From Pseudomonadota bacterium (GTDB lineage Bacteria > Pseudomonadota > Alphaproteobacteria > Azospirillales > Azospirillaceae), in NCBI GenBank assembly GCA_023412175.1, contig JAEYOB010000338.1, positions 1-7,412 of the forward strand: a stretch of DNA of 7,412 bases. Reading direction: 5' to 3'. Made by a program: the position numbers and the translations under genes. Positions 1 through 5,540 of the stretch are shown here, piece by piece (within the stretch, counting starts at the first letter, position 1; each line of letters starts with the position of its first letter). The notes beneath the pieces were generated by a model. That model was not told the DNA's origin and did not search any database. It saw nothing but the letters and a program-made list of their open reading frames with translations.

Positions 1-2
1 GC

Positions 3-230
3 GTCACCCTGCGCCGGGCGGTGCGGGTGGCGGTGTTGCTGGAATACCTGCGCGACCGGTTGCCGCCGGCGGACATGCCGAACGTGCTGCACGTTCTGGA
101 CGCCATGCCGCGCGACGGGCTGGGGGCGCCGTCGCCATACGCCCTGCGGGGCTCCGGCGGGAGCGATCCCGCGAACGCCGCCACGGCGAACCGGAGGGAG
201 GGCATCCACGATGACCGATTCGTCGGCTGA
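3..230 (+). CDS. C-terminal end of an unrecognised protein (5' end outside the window)
   Basis: The frame starting at base 3 is open from the window edge to a TGA at 228-230 and gives 75 residues. Almost every codon ends in G or C, the pattern of the real genes here, whereas the other frames read as Cys/Trp/Arg-rich nonsense. This supports a true gene end. The first half looks folded, with an amphipathic stretch (RVAVLLEYLRDRLPPADM) followed by NVLHVLDAMPRDGLGAPSPY. The last ~25 residues are Gly/Ala/Asn-rich and probably a loose tail. No signature motif is visible and I cannot name the family. The gene overlaps the next one by 20 bases, which implies translational coupling and a shared transcript with the SGNH-like protein. 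Partners of such proteins are often acyltransferases, but this hydrophilic tail does not look like the end of an MBOAT protein. Confidence 0.7.
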   Translation, partial: VTLRRAVRVAVLLEYLRDRLPPADMPNVLHVLDAMPRDGLGAPSPYALRGSGGSDPANAATANRREGIHDDRFVG

Positions 231-1185
231 TCCGCCGCCGTTGCCGTACGGCCCGCCCATGCCGCCGCGCCGGCCCCGGCGGCGGCGCGTCCCGCTGATC
301 CTGCTGGCGCTGGTCCTGGTGCTGGCCGGCGCCATGGGCGGCGCCACCTGGACCGGCTACCGCCTGTATGACGAGGCGTTCGTACGCCACAACATGAACC
401 GCATCGACGCGCTCGCCGACCGGCTGTGGCGCGACTCCGGTGGCGTGGCGGTGGTGGCGCTGGGCTCCTCGCCGCTGCGGCACGCCACGCTGGACGAGAC
501 GGCCATGCGCAGTTTGGCGGCGCGGCACGGCGTCGCCTCGCTGCACTTCCTGCGCATCGTCAACGAGCCAGCGCAGTTCGCCGACTTCGAACCGATGCTG
601 GAGCGCATCGTCAGGCTGCGCCCGGCACTGGTGCTGCTCGACCTCGACCTGCTGTTCGCCGAGCGCAACGACACCCACTTCTACCCCGCCTATCTGAGCC
701 GGCTGGGCGACATGGTGGAGCAGCGGCGCCCTTATCTGCGCGACGAGGCCGCCCTGCAGTACGACCGCCCCTGCGCCCGGCGCGTGCCCCCCGGCTGGGA
801 GACGGCGGCGGATCCGGACCGGTATATGGAGGAGCTGCGCGGCATGCTCGACCTGCGCGCCGACTCCCCGGCCTTCGCGCAGGTCCGCGCCTTCGTGGTC
901 GCGGCGCAGGCGAAGGGGATCCGCGTGGCGCTGCTGCCGCTGCCGAAACCCGAAGCGGTGGAGGACCGCTTGAACGCGGCGCTGCCGGCACCGCTGGCGG
1001 ACCTGGCTGAACTGCCGCGGGTGCCGGTGTGGCATTATCCCCGCGACCTCGACGACCGCCGCGACTTCTGCGACTTCGCGCATGTCGCCCCGGAGGTGCG
1101 CGAAACCTATTCCGGCTGGCTCGCCGGCCAGATCGCCGAGGCGCTCAGCACGCCGGCGGTGGAGGAGGTGTCGCTCGCGAAGTGA
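211..1185 (+). CDS. Membrane-anchored SGNH-hydrolase-like protein, possible surface-glycan acyl transfer or esterase role
   Basis: 324 residues. The ATG is set by a strong Shine-Dalgarno (GGAGGGAG at 193-200, 10 bases upstream). Residues 1-26 are Pro/Arg-rich and should stay in the cytoplasm. Residues ~27-48 form one transmembrane helix (PLILLALVLVLAGAMGGA), and the rest would be periplasmic. SGNH-like signs are GSS at 85-87 after a hydrophobic beta strand (VAVVALGSSPL), which fits the block-I nucleophile Ser86 or Ser87, and D288-x-x-H291 near the C-terminus (CDFAHVAPEVR), which fits the block-V Asp/His pair. A strand VLLDLDLLF at 141-149 fits the Rossmann-like core. The block-III Asn is not obvious, so catalytic competence is uncertain. 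Known relatives with an N-terminal anchor (DltD-like, AlgJ/AlgX-like) act in O-acylation of cell-surface polymers, usually beside an MBOAT gene. Here the upstream partner is mostly out of view. The family call is by motif; the function is inferred. Confidence 0.6.
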   Translation: MTDSSADPPPLPYGPPMPPRRPRRRRVPLILLALVLVLAGAMGGATWTGYRLYDEAFVRHNMNRIDALADRLWRDSGGVAVVALGSSPLRHATLDETAMRSLAARHGVASLHFLRIVNEPAQFADFEPMLERIVRLRPALVLLDLDLLFAERNDTHFYPAYLSRLGDMVEQRRPYLRDEAALQYDRPCARRVPPGWETAADPDRYMEELRGMLDLRADSPAFAQVRAFVVAAQAKGIRVALLPLPKPEAVEDRLNAALPAPLADLAELPRVPVWHYPRDLDDRRDFCDFAHVAPEVRETYSGWLAGQIAEALSTPAVEEVSLAK

Positions 1186-1196
1186 TGCGGGCGGGC

Positions 1197-1427
1197 TCAG
1201 GATGCTCCGCTGAAATGGTCGTCCTCGTCGCGCACCAGCGCCGGCGTGGCCGGCGCCGCGCGGGGCTGGACGGATTCCGGCAGGTCGAAGACGGTCTGGA
1301 CGAAGGGCTCCCGCGGGGTGCCGGCGGGCGGGAACAGCGCCTCGAAGCGCAGCGGCGCGCTGGCCAGCATCTGGATCAGCACAGCGGCGGCCACCAGAGG
1401 GATCAGTGCGTCCTCGGGACGTTTCAT
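1197..1427 (-). CDS. Small single-pass membrane protein of unknown function (76 aa)
   Basis: I place the start at the ATG whose complement lies at 1425-1427, because AAGGAG (complement at 1434-1439) sits 6 bases upstream. The frame stays open further upstream to 1616, but that extension is Arg/Pro/His-rich and unlike a real N-terminus. The protein begins MKRPEDALIPLVAAAVLIQM: a short charged N-terminus, then a hydrophobic helix at about residues 8-25, which could be a signal anchor or an uncleaved signal peptide. The remaining ~50 residues are hydrophilic and Pro/Ala-rich, with an acidic end (RDEDDHFSGAS), probably outside the cytoplasm and poorly ordered. It converges on the SGNH-like gene with only 11 bases between the two stop codons and is divergent from the antiporter. 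I recognise no family. The good ribosome site and G/C-ending codons argue for a real gene. Confidence 0.6.
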   Translation of the reverse strand: MKRPEDALIPLVAAAVLIQMLASAPLRFEALFPPAGTPREPFVQTVFDLPESVQPRAAPATPALVRDEDDHFSGAS

Positions 1428-1459
1428 CGCTCGCTCCTTCCCCGAACCGTCTGGAAACA

Positions 1460-1487
1460 AGCTTACATCACGCATCGCTGATGTCAG
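1460..1487 (-). promoter_or_regulatory. Candidate promoter of the small membrane protein, with embedded palindrome
   Basis: Read on the minus strand, CTGACA (complement at 1482-1487) is followed after 16 bases by TAAGCT (complement at 1460-1465), a fair sigma70-type -35/-10 pair about 35 bases upstream of the small gene's ATG. The spacer carries an inverted repeat, ACATCA at 1465-1470 and TGATGT at 1479-1484, separated by 8 bases. Its position between the two boxes is where a repressor operator would lie. This is a weak call from pattern only. Confidence 0.3.
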
Positions 1488-1544
1488 CCTCGCCGAAGGT
1501 CGGGGGTGCGGCCGTGAGCCCGACCGATGTCTCAGCCGCCGGCC

Positions 1545-1573
1545 TTGCTGTTGCCACATGCGGTGGCTAGGGT
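1545..1573 (+). promoter_or_regulatory. Weak candidate promoter for the antiporter gene
   Basis: TTGCTG at 1545-1550 and TAGGGT at 1568-1573 are separated by 17 bases and lie 33 bases before the antiporter ATG. Each box matches only half of the sigma70 consensus, so this is a tentative placement within the divergent intergenic region rather than a firm promoter. Confidence 0.2.
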
Positions 1574-1605
1574 TGCGCCAGTTCGGAAGGGGCAGCGAAG
1601 AGACC

Positions 1606-4152
1606 ATGCACGACATCGTCGTTTACGTCCTGGGGGTGTCGGGCCTCCTGGTGCTGGTCAGCGTCCTGCCCCCGCTGGCGGCGCGGATGAAGGTGCCCTA
1701 CACGGTGCTGCTGGCGGCGGCCGGCATCGCCCTGGGCGTGCTGATCCACGGGGCCTCCTCGCTGGACGGCCTGGCCGGGCCGGTGGGCGACTTCTTCAAG
1801 TCGCTGTCCGACCTCGATCTGTCGTCGGAGTCGCTGCTCTACATCTTCCTGCCGATCCTGCTGTTCGAGTCGGCGCTGGCCATCGACGTGCGCCGGCTGA
1901 TGGATGACCTCGCCCCCATCCTGCTGCTGGCCGTGGGGGCGGTGTTCGTCTGCACCTTCGCGGTGGGCTACGCGCTGTGGGCGGTATCGCCCCTGGGGCT
2001 GGTGCCCTGCCTGCTGCTTGGCGCCATCGTCGCCTCCACCGACCCGGCGGCGGTGGTCAGCATCTTCCGCGACCTCGGCGCGCCGCGCCGCCTGACCATG
2101 CTGGTGGAAGGCGAGAGCCTGCTGAACGACGCCGCGGCCATTGCGCTGTGCTCGCTGCTGCTGGCGATGCTGACCCGGCGCACCGACGGCGGCGCCATGG
2201 AAGCGGCCATGGACTTCCTGTGGAGCTTCGGCGGCGGCGCCCTGGTGGGCGTGGTGTGCGGGCGGGTGGCCTGCCTGCTGGTGACGCCGATGCGCGAGCA
2301 GCCCATGGCTGAGATCACGCTGACCGTGGTGCTCGCCTATCTCAGCTTCCTGCTGGCCGACCACTACATGCGCGTCTCGGGCGTGGTGGCGGTGGTGGCG
2401 GCGGCACTGGTGGTCGGCTCGGTCGGTCGCACCCGCATCTCGCCCGACACCTGGGTGGCGCTGGAGCACGTCTGGAAGCAGCTCGGGTTCTGGGCCAATT
2501 CGCTGATCTTCCTGCTGGTCGCGCTGGTGATCCCGCACATCGTCGAGAGCGTGTCGTGGAGCGACGCCGGCTACCTGCTGGTCGCCCTGGCCGCGGCGCT
2601 GGCGGCGCGCGCCGCGGTGCTGTACGGGCTGCTGCCCGCGCTGTCGGCGCTGGGGCTGGCGCAGCGCGTCGGAAACGCCACCAAGGCGGTGATGCTGTGG
2701 GGCGGCCTGCGCGGCGCGGTGTCGCTCACCCTCGCCATGGCGGTGACCGAGAATAGCCGCGTGCCGCAGAACGTGCAGGAGTTCGTCGCCGTGCTGGCGA
2801 CCGGCTTCGTGTTCTTCACGCTGTTCGTCAACGGCACGACGCTGCGCCCGGTCATGCACCGGCTGGGGCTGGACCGGCTGTCGCCGGTCGAGCGCGCCAT
2901 GCGCAACCGGGCGCTGGCGCTGTCGCTGGGCGGCGTGCGCGAGCGCGTCGGCGAACTTGCCCACACCTACGAAATGGAAGAGGCGGCCCGTGAGGGCCTG
3001 CTCGGCCACTACGCCGAGCGGTTGCAGGCCATCGACCGCGAGCGCCGCGACGAGGAGACGCTGTCCGAGGCCGACCGCGTCACCATCGGCCTCGTCATCC
3101 TGGTCAGCCGCGAGCAGGAACTCTACTACGCCCGTTTCCAGGAGGGCATCCTGTCGCGCGGCGTGGTCGAGTACCTCGCCGGGCGCGCCGCCAGCACGCT
3201 GGACACGGTGAAGACGCAGGGCCCCGCCGGCTACATGAGCCTGGCCGACGAGATCATCGCCTTCTCCGTCCAGATGCGCGCGGCGAGCTGGCTGCACCGG
3301 CGCTTCGGCATCCAGCGGCCGCTGGCGCGCCGGCTGACCATGCGGTTCGAGGTGCTGGTCTCCGTCCGCATGGTGCTGCGCGAACTTCAGGAGTTCAGCT
3401 GGCACCGGCTGGCGCAGGTGCTGGGGCCGGACATCGCGGTGGAGCTGGAAGGACTGCTGACGGTGCGCCTGGATCGCGTGGAGAAGGCGCTGGCGGCGCT
3501 GCGCCTGCAATACCCGGATTATGCCGTCGTCCTGCAGAACCAGTACCTCGGACGCGCCGCGCTGCGCCTGGAATCCGCCGACTACCGCACGCTGCACGCC
3601 GAGTCGGTGATCTCGCAGGAGGTGCTGGGCGACCTGGAGCGCGACATCCTGCATCGTCGCCGCGCCCTGGAGCAGGCGCCCAGGCTCGACCTGCGGCTGG
3701 ATCAGAACGAGCTGGTGCGCCGGGTGCCGATCTTTGCCGGGCTGGCGCCCGAGCGCGCGGCGCGCATCGCCAAACTGCTGAAGTCCCGCCTCATGCTGCC
3801 GGGCGAGACGGTCGTGCGCCGCGGCGACCGCGGCGACTGCATGTTCTTCATCGCGTCCGGCGCGGTGGAGGTGCTGGTGCCGGGGCTGGAGATGCCGGTC
3901 AAGCTGGGCAGCGGGGACTTCTTCGGCGAGATGGCGCTGCTCAACCGCCAGCCGCGCAACGCCGACGTGCGGGCGCTGGGCTATTGCCAGATGCTGGTGC
4001 TGGAGGAGAAGGACTTCTGGCGCCTCGTGCGCAAGGATCCGGCGCTGCGCACCCACATCGAGGAGGTTGCCGCCCAGCGCCGGACCCACACCGCACCGCC
4101 GCGCGCAGCGGTGCCGGAGGCTGTCCCGGCCGAAGCCCAGGCGGGAGACTGA
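1606..4152 (+). CDS. CPA1-family Na+/H+ antiporter with C-terminal cyclic-nucleotide-binding domain
   Basis: 848 residues from the ATG at 1606, preceded by purine-rich GGAAGGGG (1585-1592) and GCGAAGAGA. The frame is open further upstream to 1246, but that part lies antisense to the small membrane gene and is not protein-like, while the chosen start leads straight into a membrane helix (DIVVYVLGVSGLLVLVSVLP). Residues 1-420 form about a dozen transmembrane helices with CPA1 signatures: TDPAAV at 145-150, GESLLNDAAAI at 169-179 with the N174-D175 transport pair, and WGGLRGAVSLTLA at 365-377. Residues ~425-700 are a long, mostly helical cytoplasmic linker. Residues ~705-815 form a cNMP-binding beta-roll. 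Its phosphate-binding cassette, FGEMALLNRQPRNADVRA (773-790), keeps the ribose-binding Glu775 and phosphate-binding Arg784, with Asn in place of the usual Thr/Ser beside the Arg. It should exchange Na+ (or K+) for H+ across the inner membrane, probably gated by cAMP or cGMP. The layout resembles long SOS1/sperm-NHE antiporters. Ion and ligand are inferred. Confidence 0.9.
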   Translation: MHDIVVYVLGVSGLLVLVSVLPPLAARMKVPYTVLLAAAGIALGVLIHGASSLDGLAGPVGDFFKSLSDLDLSSESLLYIFLPILLFESALAIDVRRLMDDLAPILLLAVGAVFVCTFAVGYALWAVSPLGLVPCLLLGAIVASTDPAAVVSIFRDLGAPRRLTMLVEGESLLNDAAAIALCSLLLAMLTRRTDGGAMEAAMDFLWSFGGGALVGVVCGRVACLLVTPMREQPMAEITLTVVLAYLSFLLADHYMRVSGVVAVVAAALVVGSVGRTRISPDTWVALEHVWKQLGFWANSLIFLLVALVIPHIVESVSWSDAGYLLVALAAALAARAAVLYGLLPALSALGLAQRVGNATKAVMLWGGLRGAVSLTLAMAVTENSRVPQNVQEFVAVLATGFVFFTLFVNGTTLRPVMHRLGLDRLSPVERAMRNRALALSLGGVRERVGELAHTYEMEEAAREGLLGHYAERLQAIDRERRDEETLSEADRVTIGLVILVSREQELYYARFQEGILSRGVVEYLAGRAASTLDTVKTQGPAGYMSLADEIIAFSVQMRAASWLHRRFGIQRPLARRLTMRFEVLVSVRMVLRELQEFSWHRLAQVLGPDIAVELEGLLTVRLDRVEKALAALRLQYPDYAVVLQNQYLGRAALRLESADYRTLHAESVISQEVLGDLERDILHRRRALEQAPRLDLRLDQNELVRRVPIFAGLAPERAARIAKLLKSRLMLPGETVVRRGDRGDCMFFIASGAVEVLVPGLEMPVKLGSGDFFGEMALLNRQPRNADVRALGYCQMLVLEEKDFWRLVRKDPALRTHIEEVAAQRRTHTAPPRAAVPEAVPAEAQAGD

Positions 4153-4160
4153 TATCATGT

Positions 4161-4186
4161 CTCGCTGATCGAAACCGATCAGCGAG
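4161..4186 (+). terminator. Hairpin just after the antiporter gene, possible terminator without T-run
   Basis: CTCGCTGATC (4161-4170) and its exact complement GATCAGCGAG (4177-4186) form a perfect 10-bp stem with a 6-base GAAACC loop, starting 8 bases after the antiporter stop codon. Position and stability suit transcription termination or 3'-end protection. No T-run follows (CCTCACTC), so intrinsic termination would be weak. Confidence 0.5.
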
Positions 4187-4254
4187 CCTCACTCGCCGGC
4201 GCCGGCGTCCGCCGGCTTGGCTTCGCCGCATGTGCGGCGCGGCGGCGGTCGCCG

Positions 4255-4314
4255 CCGATACCAAGTCCCGCCGATACCAAGTCCCGATGAGTTGGGATCA
4301 TCGGGACTTGGTAT
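4255..4314. repeat. Tandem 16-base repeat plus inverted copy forming a perfect 17-bp stem
   Basis: CCGATACCAAGTCCCG occurs at 4255-4270 and again, identical and directly adjoining, at 4271-4286. The second unit continues into ATACCAAGTCCCGATGA (4274-4290), which pairs perfectly with TCATCGGGACTTGGTAT (4298-4314) across a 7-base loop, GTTGGGA. The sequence is less GC-rich than its surroundings. It has no T-run and lies too far from the antiporter stop to be its obvious terminator. It looks like a dispersed palindromic repeat (REP-like) or a remnant of transposon ends. Which of these cannot be decided without genome-wide copies. Confidence 0.75.
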
Positions 4315-4332
4315 GAGGCTGCGAGTAGACGC

Positions 4333-4363
4333 TTGACACCGGCGTGCCGATGCCGCACCCTAT
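4333..4363 (+). promoter_or_regulatory. Candidate promoter of the structured RNA gene
   Basis: CTTGACA ends at 4338, giving a perfect -35 box TTGACA at 4333-4338. The -10 region is less clear: CACCCT at 4356-4361 lies 17 bases downstream, with CCCTAT (4358-4363) two bases further. A start near 4368-4372 would place the 5' end just before the long-range closing helix of the RNA. No ORF with a ribosome site follows closely, so the promoter appears to serve the RNA. Confidence 0.5.
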
Positions 4364-4367
4364 TCCT

Positions 4368-4620
4368 CAGACGTAACCAAGACAGAGGTCAGTACGCGGC
4401 AAGAAACGCCGAGAACTGCTTCCCGGTCGTCCGGCCGGTGAATACTGTCAAGCCGTAGCTAGGAGGGTGAGTAGCATCATGACTCCACCGCAGCTTACTT
4501 GGTGACAGCGTTCCTTTAGGAACGATTGATTAGGATTACACGCCCTCTGGGCGTCAGAAATGCGGAATCATTTGATCATCCGCAGCAAGCCCCCGCCACC
4601 GTGCGGGGGCTTGCGTTTTT
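4368..4620 (+). ncRNA. Unidentified structured RNA, about 250 nt, with own promoter and terminator
   Basis: The helices visible by eye are as follows. GTAACCAAG (4373-4381) pairs at 8 of 9 positions with CTTGGTGAC (4498-4506), enclosing a ~130-nt domain. Within it, GGTGAGT (4466-4472) pairs with ACTC-(C)-ACC (4482-4489), and CGGC/GCCG pairs at 4397-4400/4408-4411. Then follow CGTTCC-TTTA-GGAACG (4509-4524), ACGCCC-TCT-GGGCGT (4540-4554), TGCGGA/TCCGCA (4561-4566/4579-4584), and the terminator. This series of closely spaced helices, lower GC than the flanks, and a promoter at one end with an intrinsic terminator at the other argue for an RNA gene. I do not recognise it as 6S, SRP, RNase P, tmRNA or a known riboswitch. 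The next gene downstream is on the opposite strand, so it is not a leader. An orphan guide-type or mobile-element RNA (HEARO/omegaRNA class) or a trans-acting regulator are possibilities I cannot test here. The 5' end is an estimate. Confidence 0.6.
4585..4620 (+). terminator. Strong intrinsic (Rho-independent) terminator of the RNA gene
   Basis: GCAAGCCCCCGC (4585-4596) and GCGGGGGCTTGC (4603-4614) form a perfect 12-bp stem with a 6-base loop, followed at once by GTTTTT. The T-run exists only on the plus strand, so it ends transcription coming from the left. On the minus strand the same stem, plus the 4561-4584 hairpin followed by TTTCT, could weakly slow transcripts of the opposing hydrolase operon. 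Confidence 0.9.
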
Positions 4621-4645
4621 CGGGTATGCCGCGGCGACTCCCGCG

Positions 4646-5506
4646 TCAGGAACCGTGCGTTTCGTCGAGAAAGGCCGCGATGGCTGCCGCTGCGGCGGCT
4701 GCACCTTCCGCCGTGCCGGGATCCTGGATGACGTGCCGGCGGCCTCCCGGCACCAGCGACGCCACTTCGTCGAGATACGGGAACGGCATGTCCTCTTCCG
4801 AGCAGACGGCGAGCGTCGGAACCGTGAGGCGCGGCAGCCGGTCACGCCTGGGATAGCCGAACGCGGCCCGGTAGGCGAAATGATAGGTTCCGATGGACTT
4901 GAGCACCTCCAGCGAGAAGGCGTGCAGCGTCTCGGCCGAGGGAAGCCCCACCTTGCGCAGATGGGTGGCCTCACGCTTGAACCACGGCCAGAACAGGTAC
5001 TGATCCCGGCAGAACATGAAGGCCCAGTTGAGATGCGCGCCGGTCAGGTCCGGCTTGACCTCGGGCGCGTAGACCGCGAGCAGTTCGTCCCGATCCTCGG
5101 GTGAATAGAGGCCCAGGCCGTCGACCACGAGGTGCCCCACCCGGTCGGGCGCCAGCAGGGACAGTTCGGTCGCGATGCACGCCCCGGTGTGCGCGCCGTA
5201 GAAATCCGCGCGCCCGATCCCCGCCGCATCCATGAAGGCGAGCGTGGCGCGCGCGTAGTCCGCGATTTCGGGCTGCGTCTGCATCGGGAGCGGCGTGCTG
5301 TCGCCGTTTCCGCGCGTGTCGGGGGCGATGACGCGGCGGGTCCGTGCCAGCGCCGTCATCAGCGGCTCAAGCTGCCGCGACGAACCCGGCGAGGGGTGGA
5401 TCATGAGCAGGGGAAGGGCATCGGCGCGGGCGGCGCCCGCGTGGCGGTAGTGGACCTGGCCGTCCGCGAGGTCGGCGAACGCCCGGCGGATCACGACGTC
5501 ATTCAT
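4646..5506 (-). CDS. Alpha/beta-fold hydrolase with non-canonical nucleophile site
   Basis: 286 residues, a usual length for the fold. The start ATG (complement 5504-5506) has AAGGAG (complement 5514-5519) 7 bases upstream. Fold landmarks in order are an oxyanion-type loop HPSPGSS (37-43), APDTRGNGDS (61-70, the classic D-x-RG-x-G-S turn), the nucleophile-elbow region DFYGAHTGACIA (101-112), a helical cap at about 135-215, and strand TVPTLAVCSEEDMPF (228-242) with the likely acid Asp239. The elbow G-x-Nuc-x-G reads G-A-His106-T-G, so the usual Ser/Asp/Cys is His. The loop where the catalytic His normally lies reads VIQDPGT, with no His. It may be a specialised subfamily, a cofactor-free non-hydrolase or an inactive relative. 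The tail has a run of Ala (269-275). It is the last gene of the SDR-M24-hydrolase operon, 34 bases after the M24 stop, and was probably recruited to the same catabolic pathway. The substrate is unknown. Confidence 0.8.
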   Translation of the reverse strand: MNDVVIRRAFADLADGQVHYRHAGAARADALPLLMIHPSPGSSRQLEPLMTALARTRRVIAPDTRGNGDSTPLPMQTQPEIADYARATLAFMDAAGIGRADFYGAHTGACIATELSLLAPDRVGHLVVDGLGLYSPEDRDELLAVYAPEVKPDLTGAHLNWAFMFCRDQYLFWPWFKREATHLRKVGLPSAETLHAFSLEVLKSIGTYHFAYRAAFGYPRRDRLPRLTVPTLAVCSEEDMPFPYLDEVASLVPGGRRHVIQDPGTAEGAAAAAAAIAAFLDETHGS

Positions 5507-5540
5507 GGGAACACTCCTTCGATGGACCGAAACGCCGGGA

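Noticed and set aside
4..1083. 359-codon open frame on the minus strand across the SGNH-like gene
   Set aside because: The composition is Arg/Gln/Ala-rich and low in hydrophobic core. The plus-strand gene has a strong ribosome site and a membrane helix.
1246..1605. 120-codon N-terminal extension of the antiporter frame
   Set aside because: It lies antisense to the small membrane gene, has no ribosome site, and reads as low-complexity Gly/Arg/Ser before the natural helix-starting Met at 1606.
1567..4158. 863-codon open frame on the minus strand across the antiporter gene
   Set aside because: It is His/Gln/Arg-rich with no domain motif. It mirrors the antiporter's G/C-ending codons, and the plus-strand frame has unambiguous CPA1 and cNMP motifs.
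4161..4186. Hammerhead-type ribozyme suggested by CTGATCGAAAC
   Set aside because: The required CUGANGA and separate GAAA strands with three stems are not present. It is a simple perfect hairpin.
4255..4314. CRISPR array
   Set aside because: The two direct units adjoin without any spacer, and the third is inverted.
3941..4316. Short open frames on both strands at the end of the antiporter gene and into the repeat
   Set aside because: Their predicted proteins are Arg/Ala/Pro-rich, have no ribosome site, and partly consist of the translated repeat.
4526..5104. 192-codon plus-strand open frame
   Set aside because: It starts inside the structured RNA, runs through its terminator, and is antisense to the alpha/beta hydrolase. 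The translation is Arg/Gly-rich without motifs.
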